A stretch of 41,048 bases of DNA from JBHICC01 sp046759385 (GTDB taxonomy: Bacteria > Pseudomonadota > Gammaproteobacteria > Acidiferrobacterales > SPGG2): NCBI GenBank assembly GCA_046759385.1, contig JBHICC010000023.1, positions 1 to 41,048 of the forward strand, in the 5' to 3' direction. Position numbers and translations under genes: made by a program. Positions 8,409-17,004 of this stretch are shown here, in pieces; position 1 is the first letter of the stretch; each line of letters opens with the position of its first letter. The notes under the pieces are model-generated. The model searched no databases and was not told the origin of the DNA. It was given only the letters and a program-made list of their open reading frames with translations.

Positions 8409-8567
8409 CGCGAGCCGACTCTATTTAATCTTGCCGAGTCTTCAGAGCTGAAGTAGGCACGAGTGATCCGGCGAGACTGTTGTTATACCATTGAGACGGC
8501 ACACCGCCTATGGCGCGGCTACATTGACTGCCCGCTTATGCTTCGCAACTGATATTAAGAAAACCCC
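8409..8567. promoter_or_regulatory. Divergent glpD/ugp intergenic region with a short palindrome
   Basis: This 159-bp gap separates two divergent operons and must hold both promoters. A perfect inverted repeat CTTCAG-AG-CTGAAG lies at 8440-8453, about 32 bp upstream of the glpD start, where an operator would sit. I see no convincing pair of -35/-10 boxes, nor a good PHO box, although phosphate control would be plausible for Ugp genes. Confidence 0.35.
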
Positions 8568-9653
8568 ATGTCTGAAGTCATCTTGACCAATGTATATAAG
8601 AGCTGGGGTGACAACGTAGCAGTCGCTGACGTCAGTTTTACGGCCGAGCAAGGAAAGCTACTTGTGCTTTTAGGGCCATCTGGGTGCGGAAAGTCTACGA
8701 CTTTGCGTTTGATCGCCGGCCTTGAGGAAGTCACATCGGGTAAGGTGTACATCGGCGGCAAGGACGCAACCGGACTTCCACCTGCGAAGCGCAACGTGTC
8801 AATGGTATTCCAGTCCTACGCGCTGTTCCCACACCTTTCCGTCGCGGAAAATATCGTTTTCGGTATGAAAGTACGGCGGGTCAATGCCACGGAGCGCGGG
8901 AAGCGCCTGGAGCAAATAGCGGAATTGCTTGGCCTCTTGGATTTGTTACAGCGCAGACCGGCGCAACTTTCGGGCGGTCAACGCCAGCGGGTCGCGCTCG
9001 GCAGGGCGATAATCGCTGAAGCGCCGGTCTGCCTGATGGATGAGCCTTTGTCGAACCTGGACGCGAAGCTGCGCCAGGAAATGCGTGCCGAGATCCGGAG
9101 CCTTCAACAGCGCCTGGGAATAACAATGATCTATGTCACGCACGATCAGACTGAAGCTATGAGCATGGCTGATCGCATCATCTTGTTGCGCGATGGGCAA
9201 GTCGAACAGAACGGCACGCCCGAGCAACTGTATGACCATCCGGTCAATGCCTTCACTGCCTGCTTCATTGGTACGCCGCCGATGAACCTCGTTCGGCTCG
9301 CTAGTCGTTCGGGCGGCGCAATCATCGACGGCACGACCGGGCCAGGTGTGATGCAGGGTCAGGCGGACAATCTGTTATTAGGAATTCGCCCTGAGCATAT
9401 CTCGATATCAGAGAAGGCAGGCATTCCCGTCGAGATCACCGATATCGAATATCACGGCGCGGATAGCGTGATTACATGTCGCGCTGGTAGTCAGCTGCTC
9501 GCCTTACGGGTTCCCGGTCGAGCAAACTTTTCGCGCGGCGCTAAGATAGGGCTCACTTGGTCTGGGGCTCATGTACACCTGTTTGAGGGCGAGTCCGGTA
9601 TCCGGCGCGACAAAGCGGCTCGTCCAAACGATGTTGCCGGTAAAGTGGCTTAA
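8568..9653 (+). CDS. ugpC: ABC transporter ATP-binding protein, UgpC/MalK type
   Basis: This 361-aa ATPase energises the importer encoded by the next genes. Walker A is GPSGCGKST (36-44), the signature is LSGGQRQRVALGRA, Walker B ends in LMDEPLSNLD and the switch His is in THDQTEAM. A C-terminal TOBE-type regulatory region follows, and the length matches UgpC/MalK (about 356-370). The substrate is inferred from the UgpB-like binding protein and from glpD: sn-glycerol 3-phosphate or glycerophosphodiesters. A related sugar or sulfonate-glycerol substrate cannot be excluded. The upstream Shine-Dalgarno is weak (AAGAAAA). Confidence 0.92.
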   Translation: MSEVILTNVYKSWGDNVAVADVSFTAEQGKLLVLLGPSGCGKSTTLRLIAGLEEVTSGKVYIGGKDATGLPPAKRNVSMVFQSYALFPHLSVAENIVFGMKVRRVNATERGKRLEQIAELLGLLDLLQRRPAQLSGGQRQRVALGRAIIAEAPVCLMDEPLSNLDAKLRQEMRAEIRSLQQRLGITMIYVTHDQTEAMSMADRIILLRDGQVEQNGTPEQLYDHPVNAFTACFIGTPPMNLVRLASRSGGAIIDGTTGPGVMQGQADNLLLGIRPEHISISEKAGIPVEITDIEYHGADSVITCRAGSQLLALRVPGRANFSRGAKIGLTWSGAHVHLFEGESGIRRDKAARPNDVAGKVA

Positions 9654-9733
9654 CGTAGAATCGATGTCGGGTGTGATTGCATTACGACGAGTAAGCAGAG
9701 GTGTATACGTAAACTCACCGCAGGAGGTACACC

Positions 9734-11032
9734 ATGAAACATAAGATAGGAAAGACGTTCGCAGCACTCGCCCTTTCATTGGGGCTCTCGGTGCTGGCTA
9801 CAGCACCTGTAACGGCAGGCCCGGTCGAGCTGACCATGTATTATCCCGTCGCAGTAGGCGGGCCCTTGACTAAGATTGTCGATGGTTTGGTCGCCCAGTG
9901 TGAAGCGCAGCACCCCGGTATCAAGGTCAAAGCAGTTTATGCCGGTAACTACAATGATGCGCGCATCAAAGCGCTGACCGCACTTAGGAGCGGGCAACCG
10001 GCCCAGCTTTCTGTGATGTTCGCTATCGATATCTTCGAGCTCATTGACCAGGACGCGATTGAGGCATTCGATGACCTGGTTTCCACCCCGGAGGAAAGAG
10101 CGTGGCTTAAGCGTTTTTATCCCACGTTGATGGAGAACGGACGCACCGCTGGGAAAACGTGGGGTATCCCATTCCAGCGCTCGACGATTGTGATGTACTA
10201 CAACAAGGATGCGTTCCGCGAAGCGGGCCTCGATCCGAATAAACCACCGGCCACATGGGGCGAGCTCGTCACCGCCACCAAGAAACTGGTCAAGAAGGAT
10301 GCTTCTGGGAACGTCGTGCGCTGGGGCATAGAGATTCCATCGACAGGATATCCATACTGGATGTTCGGAGCGCTCACGATGCAAAACGGCCAGGTATTGA
10401 TGAACAATGACGGCAACCAGACGTACTTTGACAATCGGGCTGTCATCGAAGCGCTGCAGTACTGGCGAGACCTGGGGGCTCAGCATCAGGTTATGCCAAC
10501 CGGTACTGTCGAATGGGGTACATTGCGCAGCGATTTCTTGGAGCAGAAGACCGCCATAATGTGGCATAGCACCGGTAATTTGACGGCGGTAAAGAAGAAC
10601 GCCAAGTTCGATTTCGGTGTAGCCATGCTGCCTGCCAAGAAGCGCCGCGGAACACCAACGGGCGGCGGCAATTTCTACATTTTCAAGAAGGCTGCGCCGC
10701 AAGAGAAGAAGGCGGCCCTGACCTTCATCAAATGTATGACCGAGCCCGTGCGGACAGCTGAATGGAGCATAAAGACAGGTTATATGGGCACGAGACCTGA
10801 CGCTTATCAAACGATGGAACTAAAGAAGTACGTTAAAGGCTTTCCTTACGCCGCTGTGGCGCGCGATCAACTGGAGTATGCGACAGCGGAATTATCTACT
10901 CACGAGAACGCCCGCGTGCGTAAGCTTCTGGACGATGCTATTCAGTCGGCGCTGACGGGCGCCAAATCGCCGGAACAGGCGCTAACGTCCGCCCAAAAAT
11001 CCGCCGATCGCATCCTTCGGCGTTATCGGTAA
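9734..11032 (+). CDS. ugpB: ABC transporter periplasmic binding protein, UgpB-like
   Basis: This 432-aa extracellular solute-binding protein has a signal peptide (KHKIGKTF, then a hydrophobic ALALSLGLSVLA, cleavage likely after VTAG). The mature start VELTMYYPVAVGGPLTKIVDGL is typical of UgpB-like glycerol-3-phosphate receptors. A strong AGGAGG lies 6 nt before the ATG. It delivers substrate to the UgpA/UgpE-like permeases encoded next. A strong hairpin directly follows the gene, a common way to make binding protein in excess of permease. Substrate identity rests on family resemblance plus glpD next door. Confidence 0.9.
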   Translation: MKHKIGKTFAALALSLGLSVLATAPVTAGPVELTMYYPVAVGGPLTKIVDGLVAQCEAQHPGIKVKAVYAGNYNDARIKALTALRSGQPAQLSVMFAIDIFELIDQDAIEAFDDLVSTPEERAWLKRFYPTLMENGRTAGKTWGIPFQRSTIVMYYNKDAFREAGLDPNKPPATWGELVTATKKLVKKDASGNVVRWGIEIPSTGYPYWMFGALTMQNGQVLMNNDGNQTYFDNRAVIEALQYWRDLGAQHQVMPTGTVEWGTLRSDFLEQKTAIMWHSTGNLTAVKKNAKFDFGVAMLPAKKRRGTPTGGGNFYIFKKAAPQEKKAALTFIKCMTEPVRTAEWSIKTGYMGTRPDAYQTMELKKYVKGFPYAAVARDQLEYATAELSTHENARVRKLLDDAIQSALTGAKSPEQALTSAQKSADRILRRYR

Positions 11033-11047
11033 GCCGTCCTGGGTATA

Positions 11048-11073
11048 GGAGGCCGGTTATCAGACCGGCCTCC
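11048..11073 (+). terminator. Intercistronic hairpin after ugpB
   Basis: A perfect 10-bp stem GGAGGCCGGT/ACCGGCCTCC with a 6-nt loop lies between ugpB and ugpA. There is no T-tract, so it more likely stabilises the ugpB 3' end or acts as a partial attenuator than as a full terminator. Confidence 0.65.
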
Positions 11074-11093
11074 ATATCCGCCCCATTTCGCTG

Positions 11094-11975
11094 ATGCGCA
11101 GCGCCCGCATCCACGTACACATCTATGGGTGGCTTTTGTTGCTGCCGGCAGCAGTATTGCTTGCCGCATTCACCCACTATCCGACGGCTTCAACGCTCGT
11201 TAAGAGTTTCTTCTCCACTCCCAAAGGTACCCGTTCAGCGAAGTTTATAGGCCTCGAAAACTATCAGCTGATGCTTGACGACGAGCTCTTCTGGCAAGTG
11301 CTAGGAAACAACATTTTTTTTGCAGTCGGTACGATTCCGGCCAGCATTGCGATCGCCATCCTGATGGCGGTGTTGGTAAACGAAAAGATTCCGGGGAGGG
11401 GTTTGGCGCGAATGGCCTACTTTACGCCAACGGTTCTACCGATGGTCGCAGTGGCGAACATTTGGCTGTTTTTTTATACCCCCGACTATGGGCTGCTCGA
11501 CCAGGTACGCGGCCTGTTTGGAGCCGGTAGTCATAACTGGCTGGGTGATCCCAACACGGTTATGTCATGCATCATCGTGATGACGATCTGGAAGGAGGCT
11601 GGCTTTTTTATGATCTTTTATCTTGCGGCCTTGCAGGCGATCCCGCCTGAGCTGCGAGAAGCTGCAGTGCTCGAAGGCGCAGGTCGCTGGTACTACTTTC
11701 GCCGCATACTCTTTCCTTTGCTGATGCCAACAACCGTCTTCGTCCTGATAAACGCCGTTATCAACTCGTTCAAACTAGTAGATCAGCTTTTCATCTTGAC
11801 AAAGGGAGGGCCGGACAACGCTAGCAACCTGCTGCTTTATTATATTTACCAGGTTGCGTTCGACTATTGGGACACTGCTTTTGCGGCCACCTTGACGGTT
11901 GTGCTGCTCGCAATCTTGGTTGGCACCGCTGTCAGCCAGTTCTACTACCTTGATCGAAGGACACACTACCAGTGA
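11094..11975 (+). CDS. ugpA: ABC transporter permease, UgpA-like
   Basis: This 293-aa inner-membrane protein has about six hydrophobic segments, starting with GWLLLLPAAVLLAAF. The EAA coupling motif that docks on the ATPase is visible (PPELREAAVLEGAGRWYYF). It pairs with the UgpE-like permease, whose GTG start overlaps its stop (GTGA at 11972-11975), so the two are translationally coupled. It is part of the import channel for glycerol 3-phosphate or related diesters. Confidence 0.9.
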   Translation: MRSARIHVHIYGWLLLLPAAVLLAAFTHYPTASTLVKSFFSTPKGTRSAKFIGLENYQLMLDDELFWQVLGNNIFFAVGTIPASIAIAILMAVLVNEKIPGRGLARMAYFTPTVLPMVAVANIWLFFYTPDYGLLDQVRGLFGAGSHNWLGDPNTVMSCIIVMTIWKEAGFFMIFYLAALQAIPPELREAAVLEGAGRWYYFRRILFPLLMPTTVFVLINAVINSFKLVDQLFILTKGGPDNASNLLLYYIYQVAFDYWDTAFAATLTVVLLAILVGTAVSQFYYLDRRTHYQ

Positions 11976-12796
11976 CGCAGGGCGAGTATCTTTCTTTCGG
12001 TCGCGTGCTCGAGATTGTAGCCGCTTGGGTATTGGCAATTCTTTGGGTATTGCCACTACTTTACGCATTCTGGAGCGCGTTTCACCCCGCTGAGTTTTCC
12101 ACACGCTTCGAGCTTTTTGCGCCGCTGACGTTCGCGAACTTTGTCAATGCCTGGGAAGTTGCCCCTTTTGCTCGCTATTTTTTGAATACCTTCATACTGG
12201 TGACGATGATACTGGTCGCACAATTCGTAATATGTACGTTGGCGGCTTATGCGTTTGCGCGCTACGCGTTTTTCGGGCGTGAGCTCGTTTTCATCCTGGT
12301 GCTGGTACAACTTATGATCATGCCGGACGTGTTGATCGTCGAAAACTATAGGATCATGAGCGCCTTCGGGCTTGTCGACACGATTCTCGCGATTGGTCTT
12401 CCTTATATGGCTAGCGCGTTTGGCATCTTTCTTCTGCGACAAACGTTCAAGACAGTTCCGAAGGAGCTGGTAGAAGCAGCGCGTGTAGAGGGCGCCTCAC
12501 CGCTACAAGTCCTGTGGAAGGTCTATATTCCGATCGCGCGCCCGGTCTATGTGGCGTACGGCCTGGTGTCTATAAGCTATCATTGGAACAACTTTCTCTG
12601 GCCGCTAGTGATAACGAACTCCGTGGAGACTCGACCGTTAACGGTGGGTCTCGCCATCTTTGGAGCTCCTGAATCGGGCGTGGAGTGGTCGATTATCACC
12701 GCGGGTACCTTGCTCGCCGTTGCGCCTTTGTTGATCGCATTTTTGCTGTTTCAGCGCCAGTTCGTTCAGTCCTTCATGCGGGCCGGTATCAAGTGA
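11972..12796 (+). CDS. ugpE: ABC transporter permease, UgpE-like
   Basis: This 274-aa inner-membrane permease of the MalG/UgpE type has several hydrophobic helices and an EAA motif (KELVEAARVEGASPLQVLWK). The GTG start lies inside the ugpA stop overlap. The terminal GTGA at 12793-12796 serves as start of the following phosphodiesterase-like gene, so that enzyme is made with the transporter. Together with UgpA it forms the heterodimeric channel. Confidence 0.9.
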   Translation: MTQGEYLSFGRVLEIVAAWVLAILWVLPLLYAFWSAFHPAEFSTRFELFAPLTFANFVNAWEVAPFARYFLNTFILVTMILVAQFVICTLAAYAFARYAFFGRELVFILVLVQLMIMPDVLIVENYRIMSAFGLVDTILAIGLPYMASAFGIFLLRQTFKTVPKELVEAARVEGASPLQVLWKVYIPIARPVYVAYGLVSISYHWNNFLWPLVITNSVETRPLTVGLAIFGAPESGVEWSIITAGTLLAVAPLLIAFLLFQRQFVQSFMRAGIK

Positions 12797-13659
12797 TCGA
12801 AGTCATTTCCTGGAACATTCGCTGGGGTAGAGGACACGACGGCGTAGTAAACCTGGCGCGAATCATCGATACGGCCATGGCGATGGGTGATCCAGATATC
12901 CTGTGCTTTCAGGAGGTGGCACGCAGCTTCCCGGAAGTCGACGGTGAAGGGGTTGATCAACCAGCGCTTTTGAGTAGGTTATTACCTGATTTCGAAGTGA
13001 TATTCAGTAGTGGCACGAACGTCGCTGGGGCCGACGTCGGCCACCGCCGCGAGTTTGGAAATCTTGTGATGGCGAGGCTGCCGGTCTTACAAGCGTTTAG
13101 CCACCCACTCCCGCGGCCGTCGACCACTGACACACCTCACATGCAAAGGACAGCACAGGAGATCATTATCGCGGCGCGCATGAGCCCTCTTCGCATTATC
13201 AACACTCACCTCGAGTACCACTCGGCCGAACATCGGGCTGCCCAGGTCGAGCGGTTGCGCTCGTTGTATCGTGATGCGTCGACCCACTCCCTTCAGCCTG
13301 AAAGCGCACAGCACGGCGACTCCGGTCCGTACGTACCACCTGCCGGTCGATGTCCGACTCTCTTATGTGGAGACTTCAACATGGAGAAGTCGGAACCCGC
13401 TTATACAAGACTGCTGGATCCGTTCGACGATAGAGTCCACGCTTTCGAAGACGCTTGGACAATCGCAAACCCGGGCAAAGAGCATCCAATTACCTGTGGC
13501 GTATACGAGCTTGTTTATTGGTCCAGCGCGCATTGCCGGGATTTCTTTTTTATCACCACAGATCTGGCACATCGGGTCCGCACCATGGATGTGGACGAGA
13601 AGACGAATGCGTCAGATCACCAGCCATTACGTTTAGTTTTGGATGATGCAGCCGCTTGA
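12793..13659 (+). CDS. Endonuclease/exonuclease/phosphatase (EEP) family phosphodiesterase
   Basis: This 288-aa protein starts at a GTG overlapping the ugpE stop (GTGA); the frame also extends upstream inside ugpE, but the family N-terminus (VIEVISWNIRWGRG) begins exactly here. The EEP motifs are intact in order: ISWNIRW, ILCFQEV (metal Glu), GNLVMARLP, IINTHLEYHS, LLCGDFNM (Asp/Asn) and ASDHQPL (catalytic Asp-His). EEP enzymes hydrolyse phosphate mono- or diesters. In this operon a role in opening a glycerophosphodiester to give glycerol 3-phosphate is attractive (inference). No signal peptide is seen, so it should act in the cytoplasm after import. DNA or sphingomyelin-type substrates are alternatives. 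Confidence 0.82.
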   Translation: MIEVISWNIRWGRGHDGVVNLARIIDTAMAMGDPDILCFQEVARSFPEVDGEGVDQPALLSRLLPDFEVIFSSGTNVAGADVGHRREFGNLVMARLPVLQAFSHPLPRPSTTDTPHMQRTAQEIIIAARMSPLRIINTHLEYHSAEHRAAQVERLRSLYRDASTHSLQPESAQHGDSGPYVPPAGRCPTLLCGDFNMEKSEPAYTRLLDPFDDRVHAFEDAWTIANPGKEHPITCGVYELVYWSSAHCRDFFFITTDLAHRVRTMDVDEKTNASDHQPLRLVLDDAAA

Positions 13660-14455
13660 AACGTTTCCGTCGTCTGTGCGCCGTCGCATTCGCGGTGTGT
13701 TTTTCGACATCGACAACACGCTGACGAGCGACGGGCGGTTGACGGCAGAGGCCTACAGCGCGGTGGAGCGGCTGGAGAAGGCGGGATTGATCGTGGTACC
13801 GATAACCGGTCGTCCCGCAGGGTGGTGCGACCATATCGCCCGCATGTGGCCGGTGGACGGGGTCGTAGGCGAGAACGGGGCGTTCTACTTTCGGTACGAC
13901 CACGATCGGCGGCAGATGCATAAGCGATTTCTGTTAGGTGACGAAGAGCGCGCCGCAAACCGTCGTCGATTGGATGCCCTACGAGACAAGATATTAATGG
14001 CAGTACCAGGCGCTGGCGTATCGTCCGACCAGCTGTACCGCGAAGCCGATCTTGCAATCGATTACCGCGAGGACGTGGCGCTACTGGAACCGGAGGAGAT
14101 CGATCGCATCGTGGCGATCTTCAAACAAGATGGGGCCACAGCGAAGGTGAGTTCGATACACGTTAATGGCTGGTTCGGTGACTACGACAAGCTGACGATG
14201 ACACGCCTTATGATGAGAGAGTGCTTTGATATCGACTTGGACGTGGCAAAGGCGGAGTTTGTTTTCATCGGGGATTCTCCGAATGACGCGCCGATGTTCG
14301 CGTTCTTTCCGAACGCAGTCGGCGTGGCCAACATCAAAGACTTGGCGGGTCGTCTTAAGGCGGAGCCGGCCTATGTGACTCTGCAGCCCTGCGGTGCGGG
14401 TTTTGCCGAAGTTGTCGATGCGTTATTAAGAGACCGAGTTGGAAGTAGCAAGTAG
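13643..14455 (+). CDS. HAD-IIB family phosphatase
   Basis: This 270-aa HAD hydrolase shows motif I FFDIDNTLT with both Asp residues, motif II in PITGRPAGW, a C2B-type cap in the middle, Lys in motif III, and motif IV FIGDSPNDAPMF. Relatives include mannosyl-3-phosphoglycerate and sucrose-6-phosphate phosphatases, so a phosphorylated sugar or glyceryl-glycoside substrate is likely. It overlaps the end of the EEP gene by 17 bp and closes the Ugp operon. Together they suggest stepwise dephosphorylation of an imported glycerophospho-compound (inference). The exact substrate is unknown. Confidence 0.85.
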   Translation: MMQPLETFPSSVRRRIRGVFFDIDNTLTSDGRLTAEAYSAVERLEKAGLIVVPITGRPAGWCDHIARMWPVDGVVGENGAFYFRYDHDRRQMHKRFLLGDEERAANRRRLDALRDKILMAVPGAGVSSDQLYREADLAIDYREDVALLEPEEIDRIVAIFKQDGATAKVSSIHVNGWFGDYDKLTMTRLMMRECFDIDLDVAKAEFVFIGDSPNDAPMFAFFPNAVGVANIKDLAGRLKAEPAYVTLQPCGAGFAEVVDALLRDRVGSSK

Positions 14456-14516
14456 CAAGTATCGATGGAAAATCCGATAGGTTTTACGTGCCACTTCATA
14501 CTTCCAACTTGCTACT
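14444..14516. repeat. Large imperfect inverted repeat between convergent genes
   Basis: Arms 14444-14462 and 14498-14516 are 19 nt each and pair at 17 of 19 positions, with a 35-nt loop. The left arm contains an internal direct repeat of AGTAGCA and overlaps the stop codon of the HAD gene. It sits between two convergent operons and could stop transcription both ways, though neither side has a T-tract. It may instead be a dispersed intergenic repeat. Confidence 0.6.
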
Positions 14517-14520
14517 AGGT

Positions 14521-15333
14521 TTAAGTTATTTTCTTGCGCACTGTCGCCGACACAAACTCGCTGATGATGACAATAGCGAAGATTGCGATCAGCATTACTG
14601 AAACCTCGTGCCAGGCGAACTGGTTAATCGACGAGTAGAGCATAATGCCGATGCCGCCGGCACCGACAAAACCGAGCACCGTCGATTCGCGGATATTGAT
14701 GTCCCAGCGGTAGACGATGGTGCCGTAGATGACTGGCAGCACTTGGGGAATTACCCCCACAACAAGCACTTGCATGCGTGAGGCGCCTGTGGCTTCGATG
14801 GCTTCCACGGTGCCCTGATCGATCTCCTCAATCGCCTCCGCGATCAATTTTCCGACAAAACCAATTGAGCGCGCAGCAATCGACCAGATACCCGCCAGCG
14901 GGCCGGGGCCGAAGATCGCAACGAATATCAAACCCCAGACGACCGTGTTCACCGAGCGTGAGGTAACCAAGATCAATCGCCCGATAAACCAGGTGAATGC
15001 GTTTGGCGTGGTGTTCCTAGCAGCAATAATGGATATCGGCAGCGCTACAATCACTGTCACCGCGGTACCCAAGGTGGCGATGTGAATCGTCTCAATCAGG
15101 GGATCAGCGATGTCCTCGAAGAACGCCCAATAGGGAGGAATCATACGCGCAAACAGATCACCGGCCTGCTCGTGTGCATCTAGAAAATAAAACCAAGGGA
15201 TCTCGAGGCGTTCGAGTGACCAGACGGCGACAAATACGATACAGAGATACCAGAAGTAGCGAATTACCGTTTCGCGAGGCGTGAATCGTTTCCAGACCTC
15301 TGGATACTTTTGTGCATGTTCGTCAACTGTCAT
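14521..15333 (-). CDS. phnE: Phosphonate ABC transporter permease (PhnE, second copy of operon 1)
   Basis: This 270-aa integral membrane permease has a long N-terminal segment before the first helix (YFWYLCIVFVAVWSL). It carries the PhnE-type motif GTVEAIEATGASRMQVLVVGVIPQ, which docks on PhnC, and the family end RESTVLGFVGAGGIG. It is the last gene of the minus-strand phnDCEE operon, and its ATG overlaps the stop of the upstream phnE (ATGA). The two permeases likely form a heterodimer. Substrate is a phosphonate, phosphite or related oxyanion; homologues are promiscuous. Confidence 0.92.
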   Translation of the reverse strand: MTVDEHAQKYPEVWKRFTPRETVIRYFWYLCIVFVAVWSLERLEIPWFYFLDAHEQAGDLFARMIPPYWAFFEDIADPLIETIHIATLGTAVTVIVALPISIIAARNTTPNAFTWFIGRLILVTSRSVNTVVWGLIFVAIFGPGPLAGIWSIAARSIGFVGKLIAEAIEEIDQGTVEAIEATGASRMQVLVVGVIPQVLPVIYGTIVYRWDINIRESTVLGFVGAGGIGIMLYSSINQFAWHEVSVMLIAIFAIVIISEFVSATVRKKIT

Positions 15334-16121
15334 CGCAGCCGACCGCGTACCCAGTTGCTGAAGACCTCACCGACGAACACTAGCGACACGATAGTAATCA
15401 ATATCGCGAGACTGAAGTCATAGTCGTAACGCGAAAAACTCGCTGCCAGTACTTGGCCGATGCCGCCGGCACCGACGATCCCGACCACTGTCGAATGCCG
15501 GATGTTGGCATCGAGCCGGTAGATCGACACGCCGAGATAACGCGGCAACATTTGCGGTTGAATCGCGTAAATCAGGATTCTGGGAAAGCTCGCGCCGGTT
15601 GCCCTGATCGCTTCGATCTGCCCAGGCGGCATGTTCTCGATGTCCTCCGCTAACATCTTGCCGATAAAGCTCGTGCTGGCAACGACCAGAGTCAGCACGC
15701 CCGCAAGCGGACCAAAGCCGAAGATTTTCACGAAAAAGATCGCGATAATGACTTCGTGGAACGTTCGCGTAATCCCGAGCATGGCCCTTCCGACGAGATA
15801 CACTGGCAACGGTACGAGGTTGCGTGCCGCACAGAGACCGAGCGGGATCGCTAGGATCATGCCGAAAAGGCTCGCCGCGAGCGCCATTTGCACGCTTTCA
15901 CTGACTCCCCGGTAGAGCAGTTCCCAGCGGTCAAAGTTTGGAGGGACCATACGCGCGAACATGTCCGCCGCGCGAGGTAGCCCCTGTCCAATGCGACTCC
16001 AATCGATTTCCAGAGTGGCGAGCGACCACACCAGATAGCCTACGGCGAGCGCTATCAGGCCATAGCGATGGAAAGGATTGCTGATTAGTTTCGGCGGGCG
16101 CCAGGTAGTGGGGGTACTCAT
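15330..16121 (-). CDS. phnE: Phosphonate ABC transporter permease (PhnE, first copy of operon 1)
   Basis: This 263-aa inner-membrane permease shares the PhnE pattern: hydrophobic helices, the coupling motif GQIEAIRATGASFPRILIYAIQPQ and RHSTVVGIVGAGGIG. Its start overlaps the phnC stop and its own stop overlaps the second phnE (ATGA at both joints), so the three genes are tightly coupled. It forms half of the channel for the substrate captured by the PhnD encoded at 17005-18033. Confidence 0.92.
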   Translation of the reverse strand: MSTPTTWRPPKLISNPFHRYGLIALAVGYLVWSLATLEIDWSRIGQGLPRAADMFARMVPPNFDRWELLYRGVSESVQMALAASLFGMILAIPLGLCAARNLVPLPVYLVGRAMLGITRTFHEVIIAIFFVKIFGFGPLAGVLTLVVASTSFIGKMLAEDIENMPPGQIEAIRATGASFPRILIYAIQPQMLPRYLGVSIYRLDANIRHSTVVGIVGAGGIGQVLAASFSRYDYDFSLAILITIVSLVFVGEVFSNWVRGRLR

Positions 16122-16942
16122 CCTGCGGCGGATTCTTGATCGAGCGCGTGGTAATCCTTCCCTTTCTTCGCCGGTTCTTCCGCTTTGCGGATGGTCTTGC
16201 TCCAGTCTTCCTCGCCGTAGATTTCAGTCAGGACCTGTGGTGTGAGCTTATTGGGATTGCCGTCGAAGGCGACTTTGCCGCCAGCCAACCCCACTACGCG
16301 GTCGGAAAAGCTCTGTGCCAGTGCCACATCATGGATATTAACGAGCGCGGGTGTTCCCTTCTCATGAGCGAGTTCGCACAGCAGGCGCATAATCTGGCGT
16401 GAGGTCTTGGGGTCGAGGCTAGCCGTGGGCTCATCGACGAGTAGCAAATCCGGGCGTTGCATCAGTGCACGCGCGATGCCGACACGCTGGCGCTGTCCGC
16501 CGGACAACGCATCCGCACGTGTGTTTTCGTAACCGGAAAGCCCGACTCGGTGAAGCAGTTCAAACGCCATTGACACGTCCTCGGGTGGGTAGCGGCGGTA
16601 ATAGGCACGCCAGAAGCTCACATAGCCCAGTCGGCCCGACAGAACGTTTTCCATCACGGTCAGACGTTCGACCAGGTTGTACTCCTGAAAGATCATGCCC
16701 ATGCGCCGGCGCGCCCTTCTCAGATGACTGCGGCGCAAATCGGTGACCTCCAGATCGTTCAAGACGATACGCCCGGAGGACGGCTCCACGAGCCGGTTGA
16801 TACACCGGATCAAGGTGCTCTTACCTGCCCCGGAAGAGCCTATGATAGCCACAACCTGTGGCTCTTCCACTTTTAAGTCGACGCCGTCAAGCGCGCGGGT
16901 GCCAGTAGAGTAGATCTTGGCGAGATCGGTGACAGAAAGCAT
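16118..16942 (-). CDS. phnC: Phosphonate ABC transporter ATP-binding protein
   Basis: This 274-aa ATPase of the PhnC family has Walker A GSSGAGKST (35-43), signature LSGGQRQRVGIARAL and Walker B LLLVDEPTASLD. The PhnC-typical IFQEYNLVERLTVMENVLSGRLGY segment identifies the subfamily. It energises the two PhnE permeases encoded directly downstream. A strong terminator-like hairpin separates it from phnD, so it is expected to be expressed below the binding protein. Confidence 0.93.
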   Translation of the reverse strand: MLSVTDLAKIYSTGTRALDGVDLKVEEPQVVAIIGSSGAGKSTLIRCINRLVEPSSGRIVLNDLEVTDLRRSHLRRARRRMGMIFQEYNLVERLTVMENVLSGRLGYVSFWRAYYRRYPPEDVSMAFELLHRVGLSGYENTRADALSGGQRQRVGIARALMQRPDLLLVDEPTASLDPKTSRQIMRLLCELAHEKGTPALVNIHDVALAQSFSDRVVGLAGGKVAFDGNPNKLTPQVLTEIYGEEDWSKTIRKAEEPAKKGKDYHALDQESAAG

Positions 16943-16945
16943 GCG

Positions 16946-16997
16946 AAAAAATCATGCCGCGGGAGCCCTGCGAGGCTATCCGGCAGGGCTCCGCGGC
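16946..16997 (-). terminator. Hairpin plus U-tract between phnD and phnC (attenuator)
   Basis: On the minus strand a 15-bp GC-rich stem (arms 16983-16997 and 16956-16971, one bulged base) is followed by ATGA and six T (16946-16951), ending at the phnC start. It has the form of a true Rho-independent terminator, yet it lies inside the operon, so partial read-through is expected: much PhnD, less PhnC and PhnE. Confidence 0.75.
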
Positions 16998-17004
16998 GCA
17001 AGTT

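Noticed and set aside
8477..8494. A PHO box upstream of the Ugp operon
   Set aside because: CTGTTGT-tata-CCATTGA has the right spacing, but too few of the seven positions in each half agree with the PhoB consensus.
9776..10810. A 344-codon minus-strand open frame
   Set aside because: It is entirely antisense to the UgpB-like gene, which has a signal peptide, a strong Shine-Dalgarno and family motifs; the antisense product has none.
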